A stretch of DNA of 57,799 bases from Pseudomonas sp. TH10 (GTDB lineage: Bacteria > Pseudomonadota > Gammaproteobacteria > Pseudomonadales > Pseudomonadaceae): positions 1 through 57,799 of the forward strand of contig NZ_JAEKEG010000014.1 in assembly GCF_016651255.1 (NCBI RefSeq), in the 5' to 3' direction. Positions 43,796 through 54,492 of this stretch are shown piece by piece. Position 1 is the first letter of the stretch. The number at the start of each line of letters is the position of its first letter. The notes beneath the pieces are model-generated. The model saw only the letters and a program-made list of their open reading frames with translations, made no database searches and had not been told where the DNA came from. Both the position numbers and the translations under genes were made by a program.

Positions 43796-44837
43796 ATGAA
43801 CTGCAATTGCTCGGCCCGCGGGCCTATGGCGAACCCCTCGGCAGCGCGGTACTGAAAGCCATTGCTGAAGATTTTCAGGTCGATGAAGTTCTCGACATCC
43901 CGTTCAGCGGTGACGGCGAACATTTGTGGATCTGGGTCGAGAAGCGTGGCCTGAACACCGAGGAAGCGGCACGGCGTATCGCCAAGGCTGCCGGCGTGCC
44001 GTTGCGTACCGTCAGTTACGCCGGCCTCAAGGATCGTCAGGCGCTGACCCGTCAGTGGTTCAGCGTGCAGTTGCCGGGCAAGGCTGATCCCGATCTGTCG
44101 GCAGCGGAAAACGACACGCTGAAGATCCTCAAGACCACCCGACACAAGCGCAAGCTGCAACGCGGTGCGCATTCGGCCAACGGCTTCACGCTGCGCCTGA
44201 CTCAATTCAATGGCGACAAAGCCGCCATCGAAGAGCGGTTGCAACTGATCGCCAAACAAGGCATTCCCAATTATTTCGGCGCCCAGCGTTTTGGCCATGA
44301 TGGCGGCAACGTCGTTGATGCGCGTGCGTGGGCGGCGCGCAAGGCATTGCCGGAGCAACGCAATGTGCGTTCGCGCCTGCTCTCGACAGCGCGTAGTTTT
44401 CTGTTCAATCAGGTGCTGGCGGCGCGGGTCGCCGATGGCACCTGGCAAAAGGCACAAGTCGGCGATCTGCTGGCATTCACCGACAGCCGCAGCTTTTTCC
44501 CGGCCGGTGAAGCTGAATGCAGCGACCCGCGTCTGGCCATTCTCGACCTGCATCCGACCGGCCCGCAGTGGGGCGAAGGTGACTCGCCGACCGCAGGCGC
44601 TGTCCATGATCTGGAGCAGGGGATCGCCGCCGAGCATGCAGAGCTGCGCGATTGGTTGATTCATGCCGGCATGAGCCATGAACGTCGCATCCTGCGGCTG
44701 CCCATTGGCGGATTGACGTGGCATTATCCCCAGCCTGACATTCTGCAACTGGAATTCGTCCTCCCGGCCGGATGCTTCGCCACCGTATTGGTGCGCGAAC
44801 TCGTTGATCTGGTGCCGGTGGGGCAGACGGACAGCCC

Positions 44838-44850
<13 letters not shown>
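43792..44850 (+). CDS. truD: tRNA pseudouridine(13) synthase TruD
   Basis: Isomerises U13 of tRNA-Glu and others. It has 352 residues. The catalytic Asp is D81 in [35 protein letters not shown] and [13 protein letters not shown] are conserved TruD motifs. It overlaps ispF by four bases and surE by thirteen. Confidence 0.97.
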
Positions 44851-46262
<1,412 letters not shown>

Positions 46263-46462
46263 GCATTTGTTTAAACGCGCTGAATTCTATTCGATTGCTC
46301 ATGTCTTACAGCGGCAACATCGGGTTAAACAGATTCATCGTCAGTGAGCAAACGTGTGCGGTAGTTCACTAAGGTAAAGCCGAATCGGCCCGTTATACTT
46401 GCGACACGTCATGCCGAAAACCGGCATTCCAAATTTTTCAGCCACCACAAAGGGAGCGGCGG

Positions 46463-47341
46463 GTGAGTCTCACAGTCATTGCGCAGCGTATGGGTAACAC
46501 GAGCTTTCAGCGCCTGGTGACTGGCCTTGTCTTGAGCACCTTGCTGGTGGGTTGCTCCAGCACCAAATCGAGTAACGTTCGAGTGGTCGATCGCAACGCG
46601 GTCGCGCAGCGTCCTGCGGTAACGACCGGGCAATATGTAGTCCGTCCGGGCGATACGATGTTTTCGATCGCTTTTCGCTACGGCTGGGACTACAAAGCCC
46701 TCGCTGCCCGGAACAATATTCCTACGCCGTATACGATCCATCCGGGTCAGACAATTCGCTTTGATGGCCGCACCGGTTCAACGTCGACAGCAGTGGTGAG
46801 CGGCGCCAGTTCTTCACCTTCTTCGTCGAGCAAAACAACGGTAATCCGACGCCAGGCAAATGGCACCACGACCACTACCACCACGGGTTCTGCGGGCGGT
46901 TCTGCGGGCGCTATACCGTCCGTCGCCAACAAGCAAACCCCCGCTCCACTGCCTCCGGCAGGGCCAGCCCCGACCGGCTGGGGATGGCCATCTAATGGCA
47001 TTCTGATTGGAAAATTCTCTTCAAACGGTAGTTTGAATAAAGGAATTGATATCGCCGGAGATTTGGGACAGCCTGTTTTAGCTGCGTCTGATGGGACGGT
47101 GGTTTACGCCGGGAGTGGCTTAAGGGGCTACGGCGAATTAGTCATCATCAAACACAGCGAAACCTACGTCAGTGCCTACGGCCATAACCGCAGGCTGTTG
47201 GTTCGGGAGGGACAGCAGGTCAAGGTCGGACAGACAATTGCCGAAATGGGGTCAACGGGTACAGACCGGGTGAAACTGCATTTTGAGATTCGCCGCCAAG
47301 GTAAACCTGTGGATCCGTTGCAGTTCCTGCCAAGACGTTGA
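46463..47341 (+). CDS. nlpD: LysM/M23-domain lipoprotein NlpD
   Basis: Outer-membrane lipoprotein that activates the amidase AmiC at the septum. It begins with GTG at 46463 behind AAGGGAG. The lipobox is LLVGC (C31). LysM spans about residues 55-98 (GQYVVRPGDTMFSIAFRYGW). A Ser/Thr/Gly linker contains a run of seven Thr. The M23 domain covers about 185-290. In NKGIDIAGDLGQPV an Asn replaces the first zinc His, and the terminal motif is KLHFEI, so it is probably catalytically dead, as known for NlpD. The rpoS promoter usually lies inside this gene. Confidence 0.94.
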   Translation: MSLTVIAQRMGNTSFQRLVTGLVLSTLLVGCSSTKSSNVRVVDRNAVAQRPAVTTGQYVVRPGDTMFSIAFRYGWDYKALAARNNIPTPYTIHPGQTIRFDGRTGSTSTAVVSGASSSPSSSSKTTVIRRQANGTTTTTTTGSAGGSAGAIPSVANKQTPAPLPPAGPAPTGWGWPSNGILIGKFSSNGSLNKGIDIAGDLGQPVLAASDGTVVYAGSGLRGYGELVIIKHSETYVSAYGHNRRLLVREGQQVKVGQTIAEMGSTGTDRVKLHFEIRRQGKPVDPLQFLPRR

Positions 47342-47447
47342 TTTGTAAGCCAGCCTGTTCCGTCACGTAGAGGGGACAGGCTCCAGCGCTGCCAAGGATA
47401 GAGGCGTCGCTTGAGCTTGGGGTCGAACTCACCAAAGGACTATAACA

Positions 47448-48458
47448 ATGGCTCTCAGTAAAGAAGTGCCGGAGTTTGACATCGACGATGAGGTTCTCCT
47501 TATGGAGGCCGGCATCGATTCGGAATCTTCGATGTCGAATGATGAAGGGGCTGCTCCACCTTCCGTTCGTTCCAAATCCAAACAATCCGCCTCACTTAAA
47601 CAACACAAGTACATCGACTACACGCGTGCACTTGATGCCACGCAGTTGTATCTCAACGAAATCGGCTTTTCCCCATTGCTCTCCCCGGAGGAAGAAGTTC
47701 ATTTTGCGCGCTTGTCGCAAAGTGGCGATCCGGCCGGGCGCAAACGCATGATTGAAAGTAACCTGCGCCTGGTGGTGAAAATCGCCCGGCGTTATGTCAA
47801 TCGGGGGCTGTCGCTGCTGGATCTGATCGAAGAGGGCAACCTTGGGCTGATCCGCGCGGTGGAAAAGTTCGACCCTGAACGCGGTTTCCGCTTCTCGACC
47901 TACGCGACCTGGTGGATACGTCAAACCATCGAGCGCGCGATCATGAATCAGACCCGGACCATCCGGTTGCCGATTCATGTAGTCAAGGAACTCAACGTGT
48001 ACCTGCGCGCTGCACGAGAGCTGACGCAAAAGCTCGACCACGAACCTTCACCCGAAGAAATCGCCAACCTGCTGGAAAAACCGGTAGGCGAGGTCAAGCG
48101 CATGCTTGGTCTGAATGAACGGGTTTCTTCGGTCGACGTCTCGCTGGGTCCGGATTCGGATAAAACCCTGCTGGACACCCTTACAGATGATCGCCCAACC
48201 GATCCATGTGAACTGTTGCAGGATGACGACCTGTCGCAGAGCATCGATCAATGGCTGTCCGAACTGACCGACAAGCAGCGCGAGGTGGTCATCCGCCGCT
48301 TCGGCCTGCGCGGCCACGAAAGCAGCACGCTCGAAGATGTAGGCCTGGAGATCGGCCTGACCCGGGAACGGGTGCGGCAGATCCAGGTAGAGGGCCTCAA
48401 GCGCCTTCGTGAAATCCTTGAGAAGAATGGCCTGTCGAGCGAGTCGCTGTTCCAGTAA
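47448..48458 (+). CDS. rpoS: RNA polymerase sigma factor RpoS
   Basis: Stationary-phase and general-stress sigma factor. It has 336 residues. Region 1.2 ([20 protein letters not shown]) is followed by region 2 ([20 protein letters not shown]). Region 3 spans [20 protein letters not shown] and following, and region 4 has the helix-turn-helix [27 protein letters not shown] precedes the start. It is followed by a strong terminator and by rsmZ, the genus-typical order. Confidence 0.98.
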   Translation: MALSKEVPEFDIDDEVLLMEAGIDSESSMSNDEGAAPPSVRSKSKQSASLKQHKYIDYTRALDATQLYLNEIGFSPLLSPEEEVHFARLSQSGDPAGRKRMIESNLRLVVKIARRYVNRGLSLLDLIEEGNLGLIRAVEKFDPERGFRFSTYATWWIRQTIERAIMNQTRTIRLPIHVVKELNVYLRAARELTQKLDHEPSPEEIANLLEKPVGEVKRMLGLNERVSSVDVSLGPDSDKTLLDTLTDDRPTDPCELLQDDDLSQSIDQWLSELTDKQREVVIRRFGLRGHESSTLEDVGLEIGLTRERVRQIQVEGLKRLREILEKNGLSSESLFQ

Positions 48459-48478
48459 GCGCCTCAAACGACCGCCCG

Positions 48479-48509
48479 CAAAAAGCCCCGACTGGTTCGG
48501 GGCTTTTTG
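48479..48509 (+). terminator. rpoS terminator
   Basis: A 13-bp perfect stem (CAAAAAGCCCCGA with its complement) has a CTGGT loop and ends in TTTTTG. It is a strong intrinsic terminator about 20 bases after the rpoS stop. Confidence 0.9.
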
Positions 48510-48527
48510 TTACCTGCAGGTAAACCC

Positions 48528-48544
48528 CGGCAGCTCCTACAGGG
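48528..48544. repeat. Half REP element left of rsmZ
   Basis: CGGCAGCTCCTACAGGG matches one arm of the GCAGCCTTCGGCAGCTCC REP family without its partner nearby. Confidence 0.6.
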
Positions 48545-48593
48545 AATGGCGTTCGTCAGTTTTTACGAAAGTGTCCAAGGTGTAGTCTCGCGA

Positions 48594-48621
48594 TGTAAGC
48601 CTTTGCTTACTCTTCCGTAAG
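48594..48621 (+). promoter_or_regulatory. GacA upstream activating sequence of rsmZ
   Basis: TGTAAG (48594-48599), a 6-base spacer and CTTACT (48606-48611) match the GacA-binding consensus TGTAAG-N6-CTTACA in all but the last base. A further GTAAG at 48617-48621 forms a second dyad with CTTAC. The site is about 175 bases upstream of the predicted rsmZ start, the expected distance. Confidence 0.85.
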
Positions 48622-48747
48622 TGTTCGTTATTTTTAGCCTGCGGCAGAAGTCCACTCTTCACGTTGGTCCTATCTAACCTATTGATTTAACTGTTTATTT
48701 TTTAATGTGAAGTGCTTATGACAGTGCCTCCAAGCGTATTCGGGCCG

Positions 48748-48775
48748 TTGCTCATGACAGGGAACTCTTTAATAT
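48748..48775 (+). promoter_or_regulatory. rsmZ core promoter
   Basis: TTGCTC (48748-48753), a 16-base spacer and TAATAT (48770-48775) place the transcript start near 48783. The AT-rich stretch at 48672-48715 between the activating site and the promoter could bind MvaT-like proteins (inference). Confidence 0.6.
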
Positions 48776-48782
48776 CTGGGTT

Positions 48783-48912
48783 GTGTCGACGGACAGACAC
48801 GCCCTTCAAGGATGAGGGGAATGGACATCGCAGGACGCGATTCATCAGGACGATGAAAAGGAATACAGGGAATAGGGAAAAAATGTGGGCGGGTCAAACC
48901 GCCCCTTTTTTT
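48783..48912 (+). ncRNA. rsmZ: Small regulatory RNA RsmZ
   Basis: About 130-nt RNA that sequesters RsmA/RsmE proteins and so relieves translational repression of secondary-metabolite genes. It lies between rpoS and fdxA, the fixed rsmZ position in Pseudomonas. The 5' end TGTCGACGGACAGACAC folds as a hairpin with a GGA in the loop. I count eight GGA motifs (48791, 48810, 48818, 48823, 48833, 48848, 48869, 48876), and TCGCAGGACGCGA and TTCATCAGGACGATGAA also place GGA in hairpin loops. It ends at a GC hairpin with T7. No coding potential is evident. The ends are predicted. Confidence 0.9.
48887..48912 (+). terminator. rsmZ terminator
   Basis: GGGCGG pairs with CCGCCC around GTCAAA, followed by C and seven T. 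It is the 3' end of RsmZ. Confidence 0.9.
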
Positions 48913-48934
48913 GTCCGCAGAAAAGTCAGCTCAT

Positions 48935-48964
48935 ACAGGAGCTACCGCAGGCTGCGATCTTTTA
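48935..48964. repeat. Half REP element right of rsmZ
   Basis: ACAGGAGCTACCGCAGGCTG and the following CGATCTTTT match the opposite arm of the same REP family as the copy at 48528. The two halves bracket rsmZ in inverted orientation, about 390 bases apart. Confidence 0.6.
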
Positions 48965-48969
48965 TGGAC

Positions 48970-48996
48970 AAAAAAAAGGCCCGCAAGGGGCCTTTT
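48970..48996 (-). terminator. fdxA terminator
   Basis: Read on the minus strand, AAAAGGCCC pairs with GGGCCTTTT around CTTGC, followed by a run of T. It lies 20 bases after the fdxA stop. The 557-base stretch from rpoS to fdxA holds rsmZ and the elements listed here, with no other gene seen. Confidence 0.85.
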
Positions 48997-49015
48997 GATT
49001 CGAGCGCGGGACAGA

Positions 49016-49339
49016 TCAGCGTTCGAGGTCTTTGATCTTGCCTTTGACGCCATCCCACTCTTCGGCATCCGGCAGCGATTCTTTCTTCTCGGTGATGTTC
49101 GGCCAGATTTCAGCCAGATCAACGTTCAGTTGAATGAATTCCTGCATATCCTCTGGAACTTCATCCTCGGAGAAAATTGCCACGGCCGGGCATTCTGGTT
49201 CGCACAGGGCGCAGTCGATGCATTCATCCGGGTGAATCACCAGGAAGTTCGGGCCTTCGTAAAAGCAGTCCACCGGACACACTTCTACGCAGTCGGTGTA
49301 CTTGCACTTGATGCAGTTGTCGGTGACGACGAAGGTCAT
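49016..49339 (-). CDS. fdxA: Seven-iron ferredoxin FdxA
   Basis: Electron carrier of 107 residues with one [3Fe-4S] and one [4Fe-4S] cluster. The cysteine sets are in [20 protein letters not shown] and [21 protein letters not shown] chose the ATG at 49339 ([16 protein letters not shown]), which matches the family; an extension to 49444 is unsupported. Converges on rsmZ. Confidence 0.95.
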   Translation of the reverse strand: MTFVVTDNCIKCKYTDCVEVCPVDCFYEGPNFLVIHPDECIDCALCEPECPAVAIFSEDEVPEDMQEFIQLNVDLAEIWPNITEKKESLPDAEEWDGVKGKIKDLER

Positions 49340-49501
49340 TTCTAATTTTCTCCTCAGGCGGCGGCAGCGGAGCCCCTTCACGTTGGGGTCGCCAGGTTTG
49401 GGAGCGATAGTCTGCAGGCCTGGCTGTAGCCAGCAGCATCCCAAACCGCGCGAGATTCTAACAGCTTGAAGCCGTTTGCGTTATATCCGCTTCTTTAGTG
49501 C

Positions 49502-52084
49502 TTATATCCGGTTCTTCAGTGCATAGAGCATTTCGAGCGCACGGCGTGGGGTCATGTCATCCAGATCCACTTTCGCCAGTTCGTCGAGCACCGGGTGCGG
49601 CAGGCTGGCGAACATGTCACTTTGCTGCGGCGCTGCCGGTTTGCCCTTGGCGGCGGGTTTAGGCGCCTCATGCGGCAACGCGGTGTCTTCCAGTCGGCTC
49701 AAGTGCTCACGCGCACGCACGATCACTTCACTGGGCACGCCGGCCAATTGCGCAACCGCCAGGCCATAGCTTTGGCTGGCGGGCCCCGGCAGTACGTGGT
49801 GCAGGAACACGATGCGTTCGTTGTGCTCGGTGGCGTTGAGGTGCACGTTGGCCACCAATGGCTCGGCTTCCGGCAACACGGTCAGTTCGAAATAGTGGGT
49901 CGCGAACAGAGTATAGGCGCGCAGATGCGCCAGGCGCTCGGCGGCAGCCCACGCCAGCGACAGACCGTCGAAGGTGCTGGTGCCGCGTCCGACTTCGTCC
50001 ATCAGCACCAGACTGCGTTCAGTGGCGTTGTGCAGGATGTTCGCGGTTTCGCTCATTTCAACCATGAAGGTCGAACGGCCACCCGCCAAATCATCGCTGG
50101 AACCGATACGGGTGAAGATGCGGTCAACCAACGACAGTTCACAGGCGGCCGCCGGCACGAAGCTGCCAATGTGCGCGAGCAGCACAATCAATGCGGTTTG
50201 GCGCATGTAGGTGGATTTACCGCCCATGTTCGGACCTGTAATCACCAGCATGCGCGTGTTGTCATCCAGGCTCAGGTCGTTGGCCACAAACGGCGTGGTC
50301 AGCACTTGCTCGACTACCGGGTGGCGACCCTGGGTGATGCGCATGCACGGCTCTTCGACGAAGCGCGGGCAATTCAGGTCAAGGTTCAGCGCACGCTCGG
50401 CGAGGTTGCTCAGCACGTCCAGTTCGGCCAACGCGGCGGCAGTGTCCTGTAAGGGCGGCAACTGGCTGATCAAATCTTCCAGCAGTGCTTCGTAAAGCAT
50501 TTTCTCGCGCGCCAGAGCGCGGCTCTTGGCCGACAGCGCCTTGTCTTCGAACTCTTTCAGTTCAGGGGTGATGAAACGCTCGGCACCTTTCAGCGTCTGG
50601 CGACGGATGTAGTCGGCCGGCGCCGACTCTGCCTGCTTGCTCGGCAGTTCGATGAAGTAGCCGTGGATGCGGTTGTAGCCGACTTTCAAGTGCGACAGGC
50701 CGGTACGGGCTTTTTCCCGCGCTTCCAGATCGATCAGGAATTGCCCGGCGTTCTCGCTCAGGGATTGCAGGTCATCAAGTTCGCTGTCATAGCCGGTTTT
50801 CAACACGCCGCCGTCACGGATAACCGCCGGCGGGTTGTCGATGATGGCCTTTTCCAGCAACGCGGCCAGTTCCGGGTAGGTGCTGGTGGTCGCGGCCAGT
50901 TGAATGAGGTGTGGCGCTTCCAGTTCAGCCATCGCCACCTGCAGTTCAGGCAGCGCGCCTAGGGCGTCACGCAGACGTGCGAGGTCACGAGGGCGCGCAT
51001 TGCGCAGGCCGATTCGCGCGAGAATTCGCTCGATGTCGCCGATTTCCTTGAGCTGCGGTTGCAGCTTCTCGAAGCGATAGACGTCGAGCAGGCAAGTGAT
51101 CGAGGTCTGGCGCGCCAGCAATACGGTCAGGTCACGCAGCGGGCGGTTCAGCCAACGGGTCAGCAAACGACTGCCCATGGCGGTCTGGCAACGATCGACC
51201 ACCGATTGCAGGGTGTTGTCGCGGCCGCCGGCCAGGTTGGTGTCGAGTTCCAGGTTGCGTCGGCTGGCACCGTCGAGCACGACAGTATCATCGAGACGTT
51301 CGTGGCGCAGGCTGCGCAAGTGGGGCAGTGCGGTGCGCTGGGTTTCCTTGGCATAAGCCAGCAGGCAACCGGCGGCGCCGATGGCCAGGGTCAGGTTCTC
51401 GCAGCCGAAGCCTTTCAGGTCCTGGGTGGAAAACTGTTGGCAGAGACTTTTCAGCGCCGAGTCGCGCTCGAAATCCCACGGAGCGCGACGACTGACGCCA
51501 CGGCGCTTTTCCGCCGGCAGGTCCCTTGGCCAGTCATCCGGGATCAGCAACTCAACCGGGTTGATCCGCTCCAGTTCCGCCAGCAGATTCTCCCAACCCT
51601 TGATTTCCGACACGCTGAAGCTGCCGCTGGTGATGTCCAGCACGGCCAGGCCAAACAGGCGCTCGTCTCCCAGCACCGCGGCAATCAGGTTGTCGCGGCG
51701 CTCATCCAGCAACGCTTCGTCGCTGACCGTACCCGGCGTGATGATCCGCACCACCTGGCGATCCACGGGCCCTTTGCTGGTGGCCGGGTCGCCGACCTGC
51801 TCACAGATCACCACCGACTCGCCAAGCTTTACCAGTTTCGCCAGGTAACCTTCCGCCGCGTGGTAAGGAATCCCGCACATGGGGATCGCTTGTCCTGCAG
51901 ACTGCCCGCGCGCGGTCAGGGTGATGTCCAGCAACTTGGCGGCTTTCTTCGCATCTTCATAGAAGATCTCGTAGAAGTCGCCCATGCGGTAGAACATCAG
52001 CTGGTCGGGGTGCTGGTTTTTCAGGCGCCAGTACTGCTGCATCATTGGCGTGTGGGAGGACAGGTCGGAGAGCGCTTTATTCAT
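49502..52084 (-). CDS. mutS: DNA mismatch repair protein MutS
   Basis: Mismatch-recognising ATPase that starts methyl-independent repair in Pseudomonas. The start [20 protein letters not shown] gives 860 residues; the frame extends to 52132, but that adds a non-family tail. The mismatch-contact Phe-X-Glu lies in [16 protein letters not shown] near residue 38. The Walker A is [17 protein letters not shown], with [16 protein letters not shown] and [13 protein letters not shown]. The C-terminal [14 protein letters not shown] region is the tetramerisation end. Confidence 0.97.
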   Translation of the reverse strand: MNKALSDLSSHTPMMQQYWRLKNQHPDQLMFYRMGDFYEIFYEDAKKAAKLLDITLTARGQSAGQAIPMCGIPYHAAEGYLAKLVKLGESVVICEQVGDPATSKGPVDRQVVRIITPGTVSDEALLDERRDNLIAAVLGDERLFGLAVLDITSGSFSVSEIKGWENLLAELERINPVELLIPDDWPRDLPAEKRRGVSRRAPWDFERDSALKSLCQQFSTQDLKGFGCENLTLAIGAAGCLLAYAKETQRTALPHLRSLRHERLDDTVVLDGASRRNLELDTNLAGGRDNTLQSVVDRCQTAMGSRLLTRWLNRPLRDLTVLLARQTSITCLLDVYRFEKLQPQLKEIGDIERILARIGLRNARPRDLARLRDALGALPELQVAMAELEAPHLIQLAATTSTYPELAALLEKAIIDNPPAVIRDGGVLKTGYDSELDDLQSLSENAGQFLIDLEAREKARTGLSHLKVGYNRIHGYFIELPSKQAESAPADYIRRQTLKGAERFITPELKEFEDKALSAKSRALAREKMLYEALLEDLISQLPPLQDTAAALAELDVLSNLAERALNLDLNCPRFVEEPCMRITQGRHPVVEQVLTTPFVANDLSLDDNTRMLVITGPNMGGKSTYMRQTALIVLLAHIGSFVPAAACELSLVDRIFTRIGSSDDLAGGRSTFMVEMSETANILHNATERSLVLMDEVGRGTSTFDGLSLAWAAAERLAHLRAYTLFATHYFELTVLPEAEPLVANVHLNATEHNERIVFLHHVLPGPASQSYGLAVAQLAGVPSEVIVRAREHLSRLEDTALPHEAPKPAAKGKPAAPQQSDMFASLPHPVLDELAKVDLDDMTPRRALEMLYALKNRI

Positions 52085-52265
52085 CGGATTGTCAGGCAAC
52101 TCGTTAAAAAATGTAGGGCAAAAGCGGGGCAACCGCCGGGCTTTTCCGCGATGGGCGCAAGGTTACCATGGGCGGTCCGCCCGCCGCAGGAGTGAAAGCC
52201 CTGCGATGCAGTTCCAACCCCGCACACACCGCGCATTTCCTCACATTTTTGATGGGGGGCGCGCC

Positions 52266-52293
52266 TTGCAAGCGTAATTGGCTCGTGTACGGT
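52266..52293 (+). promoter_or_regulatory. Candidate cinA promoter
   Basis: TTGCAA (52266-52271) and TACGGT (52288-52293) have a 16-base spacer. The -10 is weak, so this is tentative. Confidence 0.3.
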
Positions 52294-52324
52294 AGTGCTT
52301 ATCCCGCCCGACAAGGAGATGACC

Positions 52325-52825
52325 GTGAAAGAAATCACCCAGCTCGCCGCTGAACTTGGCAGACGCCTGCAGGTGCTCAATGCTCATGTCACGACCGCCG
52401 AGTCGTGCACCGGCGGCGGGATCGCCGAGGCAATTACCCGGATTCCCGGTAGTTCGGCATGGTTCGAAGCCGGTTACGTGACTTACTCCAACCGGCAGAA
52501 AACCGAACAGCTGAATGTGCCTGGCGAGCTGTTCTCCACCGTAGGCGCGGTCAGTCGCGAGGTGGTCGAGGCCATGGTCAGGGGCGCCCAGGAGAAAAGC
52601 CGGGCGACTTTTGCCGTCGCGGTCAGCGGCGTTGCCGGGCCCGACGGTGGTTCTCCAAGCAAACCGGTGGGCACCGTCTGGTTGGCCTGGGGCGTGGGTG
52701 ACCTGGTTTCCAGTGAGGTCCAACACTTCCCCGGTAACCGCGACGAAGTCCGCCGACAAACGGTGAAGGCCGCGCTAGAGGGGCTCCTGCGACTAGCGGC
52801 ACGAGAAATCGAAAATCAGGGGTAG
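52325..52825 (+). CDS. cinA: CinA-family nicotinamide-nucleotide amidohydrolase (PncC)
   Basis: Deamidates nicotinamide mononucleotide to nicotinate mononucleotide in pyridine-nucleotide salvage. It is the stand-alone C-terminal CinA domain, 166 residues. [20 protein letters not shown] carries the catalytic Ser, and [20 protein letters not shown] is the other signature. AAGGAG (52313-52318) is six bases before the GTG at 52325 but touches the ATG at 52319, so I prefer GTG. It lies 83 bases upstream of recA, the usual arrangement. Confidence 0.9.
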   Translation: MKEITQLAAELGRRLQVLNAHVTTAESCTGGGIAEAITRIPGSSAWFEAGYVTYSNRQKTEQLNVPGELFSTVGAVSREVVEAMVRGAQEKSRATFAVAVSGVAGPDGGSPSKPVGTVWLAWGVGDLVSSEVQHFPGNRDEVRRQTVKAALEGLLRLAAREIENQG

Positions 52826-52852
52826 GCGATCCGCGAACGCTGTGGAATAATA

Positions 52853-52868
52853 CTGGCTACTTATACAG
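52853..52868 (+). promoter_or_regulatory. LexA box (SOS operator) of recA
   Basis: CTGGCTACTTATACAG fits the gammaproteobacterial CTG-N10-CAG consensus and lies 40 bases before the recA ATG, within the promoter region. Confidence 0.85.
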
Positions 52869-52908
52869 GTGTTGGCCGTCAGGCCTTATTGATTACGTGA
52901 GGACTTTA

Positions 52909-53961
52909 ATGGACGACAACAAGAAGAAAGCCTTGGCTGCGGCCCTGGGTCAGATCGAACGTCAATTCGGCAAGGGTGCCGTGATGCGTATGGGCGATCA
53001 AGACCGTCAGGCGATCCCGGCTATCTCCACTGGCTCTCTGGGTCTGGACATTGCTCTCGGCATCGGCGGCCTGCCAAAAGGCCGTATCGTTGAGATCTAC
53101 GGTCCTGAATCCTCCGGTAAAACCACACTGACACTGTCCGTGATCGCCCAAGCTCAAAAAGCTGGCGCGACTTGCGCATTCGTCGACGCCGAACACGCCC
53201 TCGACCCTGAGTACGCCGGCAAGCTGGGCGTTAACGTCGACGACCTGTTGGTGTCCCAGCCGGACACTGGCGAACAGGCTCTGGAAATCACTGACATGCT
53301 GGTGCGTTCCAACGCTGTTGACGTGATCATCGTCGACTCCGTGGCAGCACTGGTGCCTAAAGCTGAAATCGAAGGCGAAATGGGCGACATGCACGTGGGC
53401 CTGCAAGCCCGTCTGATGTCCCAGGCGCTGCGTAAAATTACCGGTAACATCAAGAACGCCAACTGCCTGGTGATCTTCATCAACCAGATCCGTATGAAGA
53501 TCGGCGTGATGTTCGGTAGTCCGGAAACCACCACCGGTGGTAACGCTCTGAAATTCTACGCTTCTGTTCGTCTCGACATCCGCCGTACCGGCGCGGTGAA
53601 AGAAGGCGACGAAGTGGTCGGCAGCGAAACTCGCGTCAAGGTTGTGAAGAACAAGGTGGCTTCGCCGTTCCGTCAGGCCGAGTTCCAGATTCTTTACGGC
53701 AAGGGCATCTACCTCAACGGCGAGATGATCGACCTGGGCGTACTGCATGGTTTCGTCGAGAAGTCCGGCGCCTGGTATGCCTATGAAGGCACCAAGATCG
53801 GTCAGGGCAAGGCCAACTCGGCCAAGTTCCTGGCGGATAACCCGGAAATCGCTGCGAAGCTCGAGAAGCAACTGCGTGACAAGCTGCTGACTCCGGCACC
53901 AGACGTTAAAGCGTTGGCAGATCGGGTGAAAGCAGATGACCTGGTTGATGTAGATGTTTGA
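52909..53961 (+). CDS. recA: Recombinase RecA
   Basis: ATP-dependent strand-exchange protein and LexA co-protease. It has 350 residues, starting [20 protein letters not shown]. Walker A is [10 protein letters not shown], Walker B is [12 protein letters not shown], and loop L2 includes [26 protein letters not shown] precedes the start. A LexA box indicates SOS control. recX follows after eight bases. Confidence 0.99.
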   Translation: MDDNKKKALAAALGQIERQFGKGAVMRMGDQDRQAIPAISTGSLGLDIALGIGGLPKGRIVEIYGPESSGKTTLTLSVIAQAQKAGATCAFVDAEHALDPEYAGKLGVNVDDLLVSQPDTGEQALEITDMLVRSNAVDVIIVDSVAALVPKAEIEGEMGDMHVGLQARLMSQALRKITGNIKNANCLVIFINQIRMKIGVMFGSPETTTGGNALKFYASVRLDIRRTGAVKEGDEVVGSETRVKVVKNKVASPFRQAEFQILYGKGIYLNGEMIDLGVLHGFVEKSGAWYAYEGTKIGQGKANSAKFLADNPEIAAKLEKQLRDKLLTPAPDVKALADRVKADDLVDVDV

Positions 53962-53969
53962 TTGATCCG

Positions 53970-54437
53970 ATGACCGCCGTACTCGATACACTCGTCGCAG
54001 TGCGGCGAACCGCAATGGACCTGCTCGCTCGACGCGAGCATGGTCGAGTCGAGCTGACGCGTAAGCTGCGTCAGCGCGGCGCTCTACCTGAAATGATCGA
54101 CACTGCACTCGACCGTCTGACGGAAGAAGGGCTGCTTTCCGAAGCGCGTTACCTTGAAAGCTTTGTTTCCTACCGTGCCCGTTCCGGTTATGGCCCTTTG
54201 CGGATTCGCGAGGAGTTGAGCCAGCGCGGTTTACAACGTGCCGATATCGAACTCGCCCTGCGCGAAAGCGGTATCAGTTGGCAGCAGCAGCTTCAGGATA
54301 CGTGGCAGCGCAAGTTTTCCGGACATTTGCCAATCGATGCCAAAGAACGGGCCAAGCAGGGCCGGTTCCTCGCCTATCGGGGCTTTTCGATGGAGATGAT
54401 CAACCGCTTGTTCAGCGGTCGCGGCATGGACGATTAA
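53970..54437 (+). CDS. recX: Regulatory protein RecX
   Basis: Caps RecA filaments and inhibits RecA activity. It has 155 residues, mostly helical, in three repeats: [40 protein letters not shown] with [15 protein letters not shown], and [19 protein letters not shown] chose ATG 53970 ([18 protein letters not shown]) over 53958 by family length and spacing after recA. Co-transcribed with recA. Confidence 0.93.
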   Translation: MTAVLDTLVAVRRTAMDLLARREHGRVELTRKLRQRGALPEMIDTALDRLTEEGLLSEARYLESFVSYRARSGYGPLRIREELSQRGLQRADIELALRESGISWQQQLQDTWQRKFSGHLPIDAKERAKQGRFLAYRGFSMEMINRLFSGRGMDD

Positions 54438-54451
54438 AACGATTCAACAAA

Positions 54452-54488
54452 AACGGCCCGCTATGAAAATAGCGGGCCGTTTTTTTTT
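54452..54488. terminator. Bidirectional terminator between recX and the LOG-family gene
   Basis: ACGGCCCGCTAT and its exact complement form a 12-bp stem with a GAAA tetraloop, followed by eight T and preceded by A5. It serves both convergent genes. Confidence 0.92.
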
Positions 54489-54492
54489 GCCT

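Noticed and set aside
48712..49035. A 107-codon frame across rsmZ
   Set aside because: The region is explained by the sRNA, its promoter and terminator; the frame crosses the terminator and REP half.
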